From: Zonotrichia leucophrys gambelii
Lineage: Eukaryota > Chordata > Aves > Passeriformes > Passerellidae
Assembly: GCF_028769735.1 (NCBI RefSeq)
Contig: NC_088175.1
Span: 5,952,001-6,016,000, forward strand
Direction: 5' to 3'
Length of the DNA stretch: 64,000 nt
Made by a program: the position numbers and the translations under genes. Shown piece by piece: positions 13,301 to 26,100 of this stretch (its first letter is position 1; the number at the start of each line of letters is the position of its first letter). A model generated the notes under the pieces. The model was not told the DNA's origin. It made no database searches and worked only from the letters and a program-made list of their open reading frames with translations.

Positions 13301-14432
13301 TCTGCAGCATTTTGCCATTGGATCAGAGCCTCCAAGCAAGGCTATTCACAAGGTTGTGTGCAGTGTAACAGTACATGGAGGAAAACAACCTAAGAAAAGC
13401 AAGTGAGGGCTCAAATAAAGTTACTATTTTGATACAAAAGTTCTCAGTTAATCTCATCTGTGATACAAAGGGTGTGGGATTGGAACAGTTGCAGTTACAT
13501 TCTCTGGAAGAATACAATGGGTAAGGTAATGAAAAAATATAAAAAGCTCCTGCCTGTAAAGAAAGAAGAAAGCCATTAGAGTGTAGTGCTTTCTGTGATG
13601 GAACCACCCAGTCTATCAGGTGGGAAAAGATGAAACAAAAGCTGCAGCAACTTATTAGAGCAACAGCCAAGTGAGCCTGTTTAACAGCTGTGCCAGGAAA
13701 CATGGAAGAGCAGAGCCACAGCTGCAGCTCTGCTGTGTGGTGCAGCAGCTTCAGGCTTAAGGACAAACAGATCCCACTGAGCAAGCAGCAGGAACAAATT
13801 AAGACACTGCTCAAAGTTTTGTAAATAAATGTAGTGTTTTATTAGCAGTAGTATTTTGTCAGCATATGAGTCTAGCAGGCGTGGGAAATGGAAGAGTTAT
13901 GAGCTCCAAGACAGGAATTTAGTAAAACAATATTCATCCCACCCTCAGAGGTAGCTGCTGTCATCTCAATGGGACACTCCACAGCTGAGCAATGCAGCTC
14001 TCAGAGGATGGGGTCATTTTTCCTAGGTCAGTCACTGCTGTGAGTATTGAGCACAGGCTGCTTCAGCTCTGGCTGCTAGGGCTATCCTGTTTATCCATGC
14101 ATTCTCTGACTTCCTGAAACACACAGGACTTTGCACATCTGGTAAAAACACGCTGGCATGGGTAGGAATGAAAAGCCATAACAAGTACAACCAGGAAAGC
14201 CATTTGCACCCGAGGTTTGTGGCGCTCACCTGCTGGGGTCTGTTCACTGCAGCAGCACAAACACAAACCCTCCTCCCCCTTTATGGGATTGTGAGGAGAC
14301 GGGTGGGTATATTTTTAAAATTTCCACATACAATCCAGACAAAAGTCTGGGGCTTTTTTCCAAAGACATGAAACATAATGTTTCACAAGAGAAAATAATT
14401 CCATGAAAGATCAGCATGTAATTGCTGTGTTT

Positions 14433-14447
14433 AAAAAAAAAAAAAAA
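14433..14447. repeat. A15 homopolymer
   Basis: Fifteen consecutive A residues on the plus strand, followed by CCAAAACAGG. Not clearly the tail of a recognisable retroposed element. Confidence 0.9.
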
Positions 14448-17284
14448 CCAAAACAGGAAGATATTGCAATATTAAATAGGAAAATAGTAAACAGTAGCCA
14501 CTGAGTTAATATTTTCTTAATTTAAATTAGAAGCTGTTTAATTGGAGCCAAAGGTGCAATCATACACAGTTTCACTAATCTAGATAACAAACAGCAAGTT
14601 TGGACATGCAAGCAGGATCCAGGAAGTGCATGTCTCCTTCAGGGAAACAGCTCTGCTGGCACTCAGAACATGCTGGATGTCAAACTCTGCTCACCTTTCT
14701 ACTTTCTGGTTTGAAATTGAAAGGTAGAAAAAATAAAGGGTACAACATAACAAGCAATCCAATGTAAAAAAAAGAAAGTCTCATAGTACACTTCACTAAT
14801 GCAATTAAACCAATTAAAATACGGCTGAATTAACAAACGCCCATACAAGAATGGTACTGGTTTGGTAAACCATTTCTACTATTGCCAGTATGTAAAATAA
14901 TGGGAAGTTATTATTTGAAAAATACTCCAGGAGTAGTTTATTTTTTGGCCAGAATGGTGATATTCTTTGAGTAATTAGGGTTACTACATAACTAGAGTTA
15001 CAAAGTATTCTGGACAGAAGCTTCGCATGAGAAAAGAGCCCATGGCCCATTACAGTGTTTGAGCACTGAGACACAAAAACCAAAGTGAGGTTTCTCACAT
15101 TTGTTTAAAATTCTGTAGGTAAATTAGCTGCACTGGTTTTAAGACTTGCATGAACAAAATCATCAAGTTCTTTATCCAAAGAATAAGTGTTTAACAGCAA
15201 AAGTTTCTGAACTGCATATACTCACTAAATCACATATTAATCTCTAACGGAGCAATAAAATTAATTTAATAAAAATGCTCAGGAAAGCACAGGCTGTTCA
15301 TTCACATAACATGCTGCAGAGAAATATTCTGTATGGGATTTAGGGGATAGAACAAAGCTGTTGCCTGTCTTTGCACAGTTTTTGTGTTCACTAAATGGGC
15401 TTTTAAATTTGTATTCCATTTGCCTTTTTTTCTCTGTTCTGATAACATTACACAAAGTATAAATACATAAACCATTTGACACCAGACCTTATAAAAGACT
15501 GTAGCACCTTTAGGGTTTCACTTGCAACTTCTCTTCTGTGTATATAAAGGAGTTTCTCTTAACAGAGGTCACTGTCAACAAAAAAAAATTCAAATTCAAG
15601 GCTGGTAGAAAACCATCAGTAACTAAAAATCTGTCCAGTGGCACTAGGTGAATGGAAGATATGCAGGTCCAAGAGGAAAAAAAAACTAAGATGCAACTAC
15701 TTGAGTGCTTGAAAATGCAAAAAGGCTTTTGCCAGCAGAAACCTGACTTGAGCTCAAAAAATAGGACCTTAAGCTGCATTCAAGTACTAAGGGCTCACAG
15801 GCTTATAAACTCTTGTTTCTCTACTTTTCTTGAACTACAAAAGTCAGTAAGGTGTAAAATTTTCAGTTTAGAAAATAATGAAATTGAGATAAACCAGGGA
15901 AAACGTCAAGGAAAAGGATATAACTTAAGGCAACCCCACATGAGTTAGCCATAACGTGACTGTGGTCTTAGAAGAAAGGAGCCAAACGAGTTTGATAAGG
16001 TTGAGCAGCACCTACCTAAAATCCAGCTTCAAAACCCAGAAAATAACATTGTCTTAAAAGTTATTTCCTTGAGAAGCTTATGCAACATTATTAAAGGCAA
16101 GTAAAATGACACCTTCATGTTTCAAGACATATTTTGCCAAATACCTTCTCTGCCCAGAAAACCTGTGGAAGCTAGGTTTTGTCTCAGGCTTACACTGACT
16201 ACTGGGAAACTGGTTTGACCAACCAGTTCTTGCATCATTTGATATAAATGGATGTTCCAGAAGCATTCAAGCAGATTTCATTTTTTGTTTCATTAGCCCC
16301 TGTTCTTAAATATGCATCAATGTTCTATGTATAGAACATCACAAGGGTCAGTCAATACCTTGGAAGTACCACAAAGTTCTCAAGTTTCCATAAGATGATT
16401 GCCTCAGCTTTAGTCTACAGAGTATTTCTACATAAGAGACAAACGAGTCCTCCCTGTCAGACTGGACCCAAAGTAACTCACTTTTACACTGAAATTCCTC
16501 AAAAATGCCTCTGAAACACTTCAGTAAATAGCATTTGTTTGGCTTTTCTTTGTTAACAAAGAATCACTGCTGCAAAGGTGAGACAATGCCTAACCCCTCA
16601 AAAGGAAGGGCAACATCTGAAGTCTTCACCTAAATTTGCTCCAAGAAATTTTGCAAAGTTTTCGTCTAGTTTATTTTAGTTCAGATGATTTTCATTCTAG
16701 CCTATTTTCTCCTAGACAGAAAATGCTTGAATCACCTGTATGAGCCATATCCTCAGGGCTGTAAATTCAGCAATCATTAGGCAAACACCAAGATCTAAAG
16801 CTGGAATAAAGAACATACCCTGCACCAGAGTCCACAGAGGAAAGAGCTCCTGTAGAGTCCTAGAAGGAATGACGACACTCTGCCCCAGCTCCTGCCGGAC
16901 AGGTGTGCAGAGAGAATCTAGAGACAGCCATGTCTGTGTTCTGCTGAATCTGAGTTTAAACAAGTTTGAAAAGTGGTTTGGTAAGTATTCTGTTTCATGG
17001 TACTCTAGTCCTAAAAAAAATAGCTACCTTGAGTCATGACCTTATCAGCAAGCTTTAAACATCAAAACATCTGCATAGTCTTGAGATGAAACATTCTCTC
17101 AGAGCAGGTTACAGATGTGATCAACTTCTTACTTTAAAGCATGGCAAGTTAACAGTTTCATTGTGGCCATTTGTTCAGCACAGTGTGAGAGCATAAGACC
17201 ACCTAAGCACTGCAAGATAAATTAAAACTCAAATGTGGAAAGGACTATTGAAAGTTATCTACATTTACAGTTCAATCACACATT

Positions 17285-17290
17285 TTTATT
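17285..17290 (-). terminator. Candidate distal poly(A) signal on the WDR20 strand
   Basis: Minus-strand AATAAA followed on the minus strand by T/G-containing sequence (TGTGATTGAACTG). The 17.3-18.5 kb block upstream of it looks like 3' UTR: AT-rich, without low-complexity arrays and with no long open frame. If transcribed as part of WDR20 it would be about 4.5 kb past the stop. Low certainty without transcripts. Confidence 0.25.
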
Positions 17291-20200
17291 TAACATCAGT
17301 ATACAGAGGACAACCCCAGCAAGTTATTTTGTAATGTCAAGTATTTAGTAAAGTTCTTCAGCTGTAACAGTGACAATAGAACAGCTAAAAATAAGCAGTA
17401 TGAAACAAACATGATCTTCTTAAAATTATAAATATACCAACAATACTTCTTAAAGCTTAATTATTGCAACAGTTAAATTAACAATAGTTCATGTTAGAAA
17501 GGCTCTATGAAATTTATTCAAGTTGTCAAGAAATTAGATGGAAGTGTAAAAAGGAAATACATATGAATTTTACTTTTGATTTTCACTAAAGGTAGTCAAT
17601 ACAATTTTGTACAGTATCACCTAACATGTCAATCTTTAACAAACTCCAGTATACAGAATCATAAAATGCAGAAAAAATAGTTTAATCTTTACATGTAAAT
17701 TGACAGTAAATTAACTGACACAAATTTTATTATTGTAACATAAGCAGGCCAGCAATTTAAATATTAATTTAGTAGTTTTATGTTGTTAAAGGGGCCGACA
17801 TATACAGTCATTCCAAGTACATACTCAAATTTTAAGAGGTGATAATTCAGAACATGGGTTTTCTAGAAAGTGTTTAGTAAAAGTCATGTTATTTCCTAAT
17901 CCAGACATCCTCATCATAATGCCTTTCCAGGGTTATGGTCTCCCCTGGCTGTACTGGAGCCACTTGTCACACCTCCTCACACACGCACACACACATACCT
18001 TGCTATAAATATCACACCAGTGTACTCTAGGTTTAATTCACCCTGATAATGTGGGTATGCCATGTGCAACTTTGCTACTGTGCACATTACAGAAAGCTTC
18101 CAATTTTCGCATGGTAACCTGAAGTTGTATAGCTGTGTTTCAGTTTAACTATAATCATCCCTGAAGTTTATACAGATACCGTATCACGTTGAAAGAAATC
18201 TATTTGATAGTACTTAAATACCAGCAATTGAACTTCAATTGTAATGATGAAATGCTCCTTTCCACTGAGGAAGAATTAGTATGTATAGCTGCTTGTCTCA
18301 CTCAAATATAGTACATGAATGTTTAAGTACTTTCACTAAAACAGAAGCCATACTAAAACATGATACTGTACTACAATTGTAGTTAACTAGAAAATTCAAG
18401 GATGTTATAATTTAAGTCTAAGTTTTCCTGTACAATAAGTCAAATAAATAAATTCCATGTGCATTTGTTTTACAAAGTGGTAGGATGTTTCTCTTGCTAG
18501 GTTATACACTGCCATTTCACCCGGGGGTGCTTCTGAGCTTGAATCTTACCTTGAGCTTTCTGACACAGGAACTCCCCAGCAACTTTCACTCCCAGAAAAT
18601 GGAGTCACTGTACAGACAGTGAACAGTCAGTTCTGAAGCCCAACACAGAAATCATGTGAGCAGTTACTCTGACCACTGAGTTCAGAGAAAACTTATTTTG
18701 CATATCCAAGTACCACTTTGGGGTTTTGTGGGTTGCTTTTGTTGGGGTTTTTTAATTGCTTCCGCAGATCCTGTAATTCAGATTGACGTAGCTATAAAGA
18801 TAGCACAATAAAGTTTACTTTTATTCCTTCCAAATTCTGTTTCTATATTTCTAGATTAATCCAACAGTTCTGTAATCCTGTTTAGGTTTCCCATCAGGGC
18901 CTGGCAAAGACAGGGGTGAGAGATGACAGCTAATTGTCACCATGTTGAGGAGAAGAGCTCACACTCTTGTTAAGGCAACCTATTTTTCTGACCGCCCTGA
19001 ACCTTTCACAGAAATCAGCTCACAAAAAAAAAAAAGAATAAAAAATTGAAACTAATGAACCCTGAACTTCATCCAACTTGTTTCTAATTGAATTTTGCCA
19101 TTCACTTCACTTCACTGACTGGGAGTTGGCAGAGCAGTTCTGGAAGTGCAATGCAAGAACAGCACATCCCGTGAGGAAGCTCAAGGTATGATTTTGTACA
19201 CACTGAAGCAGTAATTTGGAAAGTTTATAAACAAACTGTCAGGACAACGTCAGCAATGCACAGACTATCAACTATCACAGGGATCATGGCTGAACAGACA
19301 CTTCTGGATTTATTTTCCACTCAGGGCAGCACAAGCCCAACCAGAAAAATAAACAGAATTTGTCATACACTGTCAAATTATCCAGCACATGTTTTGATGG
19401 CTGTTGGAAATGAGAGGGAGAGGTAGCACTGCTCAATGGCAATTACATTAGACACTGCAAGCCTCCTTTGCTTTTCCATCCAATTCTTTCTTCAGGCTGG
19501 CAGTGGCACCAATTTAATGAAGGCCTTCTGAGGCAATGATGGAAGCAGCAGCAAGATTCAGAGGCTTTTACTCTATAGAGTTGGCAGACAAAAAAGTGAC
19601 AGAGCTTTAAGATCACTTGGGGAGCCATATGTCAAAGGAAGACTAGAAATAGCAACTTTAAACCCCAGAGTAATGGGACATGCTAGGATAAAACAGCTGG
19701 TGAAACAGAAATGATGGTATATAACCCAGTAAGAAAGACATCACCATGAGTGTTTTATACTTTGACAATTCTCATTAAATAAAATTAAGTGCTTTCCTAT
19801 AAACAAAAAGGATGCTCATAACGTCCTTCTGGCACAAGTATTTTCCTAACAAAGCCCTGTAAACATGCCACCAAAATTTAGTTTTTACCAGCAGAGTGAG
19901 CTCACTAGAAATGCAAGTGAAATCAAAAAAACAAAATAATTTGTAAATTTCTAAGTAAATACATCCTAAAGAATATGGCATTTACATCAGTGTGCAATAT
20001 ATTAATTTTGAAAGTGATAACTTCAGCATGAAAATTACTTACCTGTAGTTAAAGTTTTCCATATTGGCCAATACATAAATCCTGATTTTTGGTACTGCAT
20101 ACTTTATCTCTGAAATATTTGAAATGTCATATTCCAAATCAAAGTCAATACACAAAAATATTTAAGTTATACTCAGTCTAACAAAACCCACCTCAGCCAC

Positions 20201-21626
20201 TGAAAAATAAATGTGACAGTGTAGTGTTTAATAGTATCCAAAGGAGTTTTAGAAAAAAAGAAAATGTAGCTCACAATAGCAATCTGAGGCACTGCTGTAT
20301 TTAATAAGATGTGAAGTGCACTGAGTCACAAAAGTATAATTGCTTTAATACTTTCATTTTGAGCAAACATTTTAAATAGTTTAGTGTTTTATGGGAGTGT
20401 TGGCTTTTTTTTTTAATTAATGCTGGATTTGTAGTTCTCAGGCAAAAAAATACTTTCAGGTAACACCCTCCTCCCTTCTCCCATAAAGGGGTTTTCAATT
20501 TTAAGTTTTAGATTCAACCTTTAAATATGCATTAAGATGCAGAGCAGACACAGATTTTTACGCACACGTATGCTGAGAGAAATTTGATAGGATCTCAAAA
20601 AAGCCTACATTATACAAACAATTTTAAGAAAAATAATTGAGTGTTACTTGCAAGTTTATAGTAATGAAGATGTGGTATCTAAATATATACAGAACCTCTA
20701 CTTCAAAAGTCAGATTTATGAACCAAATGGTTAAAATCTAACAAACAACAGCTTTTCATTTAAGTTGCTCAACATGGCATTATTCAGGTATTACCAGATC
20801 ATTTCTCTCACTTCAGGTGATAGTCTACATCCCCTTTCAGAAATTTTCACAAAAATAATGGTCCTTTTTCTCAGATCAACTCTGGAAATGTTTTCATAGC
20901 TGTATTCCTTTGAACTGTTGCTGGCAAGCAGAGCTATTGTAGCACAAAGTACTTTTTAATGTAAGAATCACCACATTTAGCTTCAGTCAAAATTTAGCTA
21001 TCTATACATTGGACAGAAGAAAAATAAAATATTATAGGTGTTCAAGTGCATCAACAACAAGAGTGAAAACTAGTATTAGACTAATGTAGGTTCAGCTGAT
21101 GGAACTGGTGCCATCAAAAACACGAGCTTGTAGTGGTTGAACTGCCTTAACAAACCTGACAGGAACAGAACACTGAAACTACTGAGAGAAAGCTTGCAGG
21201 ATTTTCCCTAACTTAAATACATAAATCAAAACCTGGCTATAATTAGAGTTCCTTGTTAATACTGATTCACAATTTAAGAGCATAAACTACAGTCAGTACA
21301 GGGCTCACAAATCTGTGCATAAAATGGCTGATGTTTTAATAAGAAGTGGTTTCACATTAATGGCAGGCCACCACAGAAAAGAATGGAGGAATAAAACACT
21401 TTGGTTTTCACTTTTTCAGAGGCTCACGTTTCTCATTAGACTTAGAAGCAGCAGCTTTTCATAAGCTACTCTCATTGGGAGTGCTTATTTTTTAGAAAAC
21501 ATTAGAAGGATTATGATTATTTTAGTGTTTGACAGGTTTTACTTCAATTTTTACATAAATAGCTTTCACCATATTGTGGTTATGCTTAAGTATAAGAACA
21601 CTGATCAATAGTTTAGATGCACAGTA

Positions 21627-21632
21627 TTTATT
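21627..21632 (-). terminator. Candidate proximal poly(A) signal of WDR20
   Basis: Plus-strand TTTATT, i.e. AATAAA on the minus strand, about 196 bases after the stop codon. The sequence just downstream on the minus strand is moderately T/G-rich (ATCAGTGTTC). Use of this signal would give a short 3' UTR. Longer forms are possible because other AATAAA hexamers occur further down, for example at 17726-17731 and 17285-17290. Confidence 0.35.
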
Positions 21633-21827
21633 TCTTCTGCTGGAAGGCAACTATATTTAATAATTGTATCCAAGACACTTCAAATCATTCAGAAATATGG
21701 CATGCAGTATCCAAAAGTATGGCTCTGAGGATAATTTTTTACATTAAGCATAAAGAAATTTTATATTCAACATTCATTATATTTCAAGAAAACTATCTAT
21801 TCAGAGTTCTAGCTCTTTGATGCAGCA

Positions 21828-23123
21828 TTAAGGATTAAAACTTACCACTTTACCAGGCCTTGCCCATGTGCAAATAAATCCCTCCTGACAAGCAGTGACT
21901 ATACAGTCTTCAAGAAAAATTAACACAGTCAGTCTTTCATGTGCTATCTTTTTACAGATAAGAGGCTCTAACAAGGGAACATCTTCCATTCGGGGACAGA
22001 GAGGTGTTCCCAAAGTTTTAGCTGGGTCCGTTTTGGTTTTAGTAACTAGGTTCAGTTTGTCACTGCTCTTGCTAGATATATGTCCCATGCTATGGTTTCT
22101 CTTGTGATCTTTTTCATGGTGTCTTTCCTTCCGATCGTGTAGCGATAAGGTTGCAAATTTACTAACGCCAGAAGCAATGGCACCATCCATGACACTGCTT
22201 TTACTGCCAGCGTTTGAGACTGCAGAGTGTGGAAGGCTGTTTGACCGCGGAAGAGGAGGGGGTACAGAGTTTCCAGGTGTTGTGATACTGTTTCCATTAC
22301 TTCCTGGGTTAGTTCCACCGCTTCCCGCAGGTGGACTTGTGGCATTCATGACATTTGTATGTGTCCTTGCTCTTGACAGAGGTTGGTGGGGGAAGAGGAT
22401 ATCTTCTGTAAGATCCCACAAACACAGCTGCGTGTCCTGGCCTACCGAACCAAACCTATACGTAACACTTACTGGACGACTGTCTGTAGAGTTCCTTTTG
22501 GACAGTCTGGACTGTGTGCTATTTGCTCGATCTCTGCCAAAATGAAGGTCTTGGAAATCCTCATCGCTTCCGCTAAATTCCATGGGGTCGCTCTCTTCTA
22601 CACTAGTGGTGTACGGATCAAAGGCCACCACGCTGACCCACGATTTGTGTCCGTGGCCTCGCGCTATGACTCGACAGTCCACGAAAGACCAAACTGTCAC
22701 CAAGTCATCCTCTCCTCCTGTCACTATGTACTTCCCATCGGGGCTCCAACACACACACAGCAGTCCTCCAAAGTAGCTTTTCATTGTACCATGCAATTCC
22801 ACCGAGTCAAAGTTAAACACGCGAAGAAAACCATCCTGGCTCACGCACGCCAAGAACTTCCCATCAGGGGAAAAGGCAAATTCGTTCAGGGCACCCTCAC
22901 CTACTGTCCATTTAAGCAGAGGGTTTCTTGTGGATTTACTCTTGCAAGTGTGCACTGCAAAACTCTCTCCTTGTTTAAGTAGCTGGTAGTGCGGGGCTGT
23001 GGTACCACAAGTGTGCTCCACGTTATACAAGTACATATTGCCACTGGAATGAGCTACTAGGAAAAGGCTTTCCGAACCTGGTACCCATTTTACACAGGTT
23101 ACTCGGGACTTGTCTATTAGTCT
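21828..23123 (-). CDS. WDR20: WDR20 coding exon 3 with the stop codon
   Basis: Encodes residues 145-575, from RLIDKSRVTCVKWVPGS to RPGKVVSFNP, ending in TAA (plus-strand TTA at 21828-21830). The acceptor is TTTTTCACAG upstream of AGACTAATAG. It holds most of the WD blades, the acidic loop DPMEFSGSDEDFQD, the disordered linker with PPPLPRSN, and the C-terminal propeller strand. Twelve bases before the stop the sequence reads AAAGTG|GTAAGT, a textbook donor, so this exon may be used either as terminal or as internal exon. Confidence 0.96.
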   Translation of the reverse strand, partial: RLIDKSRVTCVKWVPGSESLFLVAHSSGNMYLYNVEHTCGTTAPHYQLLKQGESFAVHTCKSKSTRNPLLKWTVGEGALNEFAFSPDGKFLACVSQDGFLRVFNFDSVELHGTMKSYFGGLLCVCWSPDGKYIVTGGEDDLVTVWSFVDCRVIARGHGHKSWVSVVAFDPYTTSVEESDPMEFSGSDEDFQDLHFGRDRANSTQSRLSKRNSTDSRPVSVTYRFGSVGQDTQLCLWDLTEDILFPHQPLSRARTHTNVMNATSPPAGSGGTNPGSNGNSITTPGNSVPPPLPRSNSLPHSAVSNAGSKSSVMDGAIASGVSKFATLSLHDRKERHHEKDHKRNHSMGHISSKSSDKLNLVTKTKTDPAKTLGTPLCPRMEDVPLLEPLICKKIAHERLTVLIFLEDCIVTACQEGFICTWARPGKVVSFNP

Positions 23124-26100
23124 CTGTGAAAAACAAAGAAGATACACATCAGAAACTCTGAAAATTAAAGTTTCCATGATTAACTGTAAATCTGAGTTTT
23201 CTGGGGGATGAGGAGCAATACTTAAATAAAGTGAACTTAACTTTCTAGACAGGAACTATGTTGGTTACTGTATTTGCTAAAACTTATCAGGCAGCAAAGG
23301 GGAAATTATTTTCAGACAAAGTACTTTCAAAGGTTATTATTATGGTCCAGTCATGTGCCACAAAGACCGTACTTCACTCAAGCCAATCTGTTAGGAATCT
23401 AAAGTCAGTGCTCTTTGGTTTACTTTTCCCTGTGCAGGCTGAAGAGCATGAGAAGGAAACAAGAAAACACTGAATAAACTAAAGGGGAAAAAAGGCAGTT
23501 ACTCATCTGGATTATAAGCAAACAGGTTACAAATCAACAACAGTAAATTTAGGCTCTGATTTTATCTGAAATCACAAATAAAATCCAACCTTTAAAAAAA
23601 AATCTACCAGCTTTTACTGATTCAGGGAGCAAAGGCTGCAGCTGCGTACACAGTGACCCTGTTACCATGAAAGTCAGTAGGTAAATGCACGGGCTGCGTG
23701 AACTCACAAGACATCACCAACTTTTCACCTTGGAATCCCCAACCTCCAATTATTTTTCTTTCAATAGCCAAGCACCTGTCAATGCTCTGTTACCATTTAA
23801 TGAAGCACTTTCCTTTAAAACAATGTTTTAATAGAGTTCATCGTTGCAAAAGAATGCACACACATTAAACAAACGCTCCTGGTAATAATGTCTTCAATGC
23901 CCTAAGAACTGAGAGGTGAAGTTTGACTCCTCTGACTTCTGTAGCTCTGGTGGACTTCCACAACTTACCACTTGTCCATGGCACCACTCAGCTGTAACTT
24001 GCAGACAAGTAATTCTTTACAAGCACATTCAAGATTTGTATTTGGCATATTGATTGAAAGCAAAAAGAAGAGCTGAGCTACACAAAAGGCAAGAATGCAA
24101 ATATAAAGAGCCTAAGGAATACCAGAACAAGTTGCAAAAGCCCTAAAAAGAAAATAGAAAGAAGAATTCTCCCCCCTCAAACCTTGCTATGCTGTTTATC
24201 ACACACAAAAACATCAAACTAATGGATAATACATCAGCTGTTATCTGTTGTGGAACTGTCACTGGAAAGCAGCACCTGGCCATTTTAGATCACACTTCTG
24301 CTGCTCTCAACCTCAGTACAAAGCCAGAAAGTCTCTCTCCTGTAATTTCTCTTTGGTTAAAACAGCCATGGGACATTTGAGAGCTGAGAGATGTTACTAA
24401 ATATGGCACTGTTCCTTCAAATGGAGTAGCTTTAAAATAATAGAGTCTCTGATTCTGTTGTAATATTTTAACTAGTTTGTCATATATTCACTTGTATATA
24501 TTCATGCATGTCTCAATAATGATGGCATCAGAAACATTAGGGAGAAAGTTACCTGGCACACAGTAGGAGAACATGGGCAGGGAACACCAGCCCAGCTGGT
24601 TTCCTGTAGGCACCAATCTTCTCATTGCCAGTATGGCAACAAAAGCAAAATTTCTTGCTCTCTTCTAAAGCAGCTCAATCTGACATACAACCTTTATTTG
24701 TAAGAGCACCTGCTCAACTTTGGTATCAGAAATGGCACTCTATGTCCATAACCATGTTGGCCTACGTGATCCTTAATACTGCAGAGAAACTCTGCAAACA
24801 TGATCTTTACTTCAAGGAGGCTGTGAAAAACAGATTACAATTTGCAATGAGGACAGATCAGCTCAGGAAGACAAGATGCAGAGGGACTCCAATCTGACAT
24901 GTACAAGCAACCAGAATGCATCCCCTTCTCAAGATACAAACTCTGAAGTTCTGACTTTCAGGAGTTTTAAAAGCTTTCAGTTGGGTTCATTAAGTTCTGC
25001 AGCACAACAAAGCCAGACCTGCAGTCAGTAGGAGCAGCAGATGCATTATAAGAATGGTCTGAGTGCAGGATCAGCACATCAGTGAGGGATGTGAGATAAA
25101 GAGCTTATGTTCAGTCTGATGGAGGAACAGGAAGCGAAGAAGCTTCACTCACCAGGCAGAAACACTTGCCAAGATTATCTTGGTCATGTATTGAAGAACT
25201 TGAAGGGACAAAATTACAGACACAGGCCACAAATGACTGAAAAATCTGAGGCAGTCAAAGAAATCTGCATTAAGGCCTTACACAGCTTTGGCAACAAAGA
25301 TACAGGACGAGTTTATTAGAAAAAAAAATGTAGCTCAAGGCTTTGGTTTAAATTAAAAAAGGATTAAAAAATAAGATGAAAAAGCACTGGCTAATTTGAT
25401 AATAACCAATCACTGCCTGGAAAACTGAATCTGTGAGGTGTATTTGACTGGTTTGGGCAGTAAGAAAATACCACAGCTTTAATTCTGACACAGCTGGAAG
25501 GAATACCACTGTGGCTACAGATGGATTTATGTAGGCACCCACAAGCTGCACAGTATCTATCGCTCACCTCAGCTTTTCAAGTCCCTATCATCCTTTATAT
25601 CAACAGAATTTTTTAAAAATAGTAACAGGTTAAGACAATGCTAGGGCTATTGTATTTTATGTTCAACATAACCTATCATAACAAGTTGATTTATTTCATG
25701 TATCATATACATTCTGATTGCTATTCTGATTGCTCTACCACAGCTGATAGGCAAAGCAGAGCTCTGGGCTCCCTGAAGCACCAATAACTCACAGGAGAGG
25801 TGGTGAATTCTGTTACCTCCAGCATGAGTGCTGGATCTGTAGAACAACATTCACACTCATTTAGACCACCTTATGCCTACAGTTATTCCTAAAGACTGTC
25901 TAAACTCAAAATATATTCCAAATCCAAAAGGCACCTTCATCGTGAAGCAAAGGAACTGGTTCAAACATCAGTGCTCACTAATGTTTCTCTGAAAGGGGCT
26001 TCAAATACAAGTCAGAACTTACAAACACATCTAGGGCAAACTTCAATACTGTAATCAACAGAATAAAAATATATTTCAGTTTTAGATTTGGCTGTAACTG

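Larger units (their letters stand above)
4680..17260. other. Intergenic or distal 3' flank between MOK remnant and WDR20
   Basis: Mostly AT-rich single-copy-looking DNA. Apart from the exon-like piece at 6338-6422, the (TA)9 tract and the A15 run, I see no gene, RNA or recognisable transposon. Several short open frames exist on both strands with no family resemblance. Confidence 0.5.
17260..21827 (-). other. Probable WDR20 3' UTR and 3' flank
   Basis: About 4.5 kb following the stop codon, AT-rich, with several minus-strand AATAAA hexamers (21627, 17726, 17285). It lacks long open frames. It also contains a 58-base candidate minus-strand exon (18550-18607) with acceptor CTGTCTGTACAG and donor AAG|GTAAGA. 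Which part is transcribed cannot be decided from sequence alone. Confidence 0.4.

Noticed and set aside
22052..22982. Several long open frames overlapping WDR20 exon 3, on the opposite strand and in other frames
   Set aside because: They are shadows of the strongly conserved WDR20 coding frame, have no family resemblance and lack splice or start context of their own.
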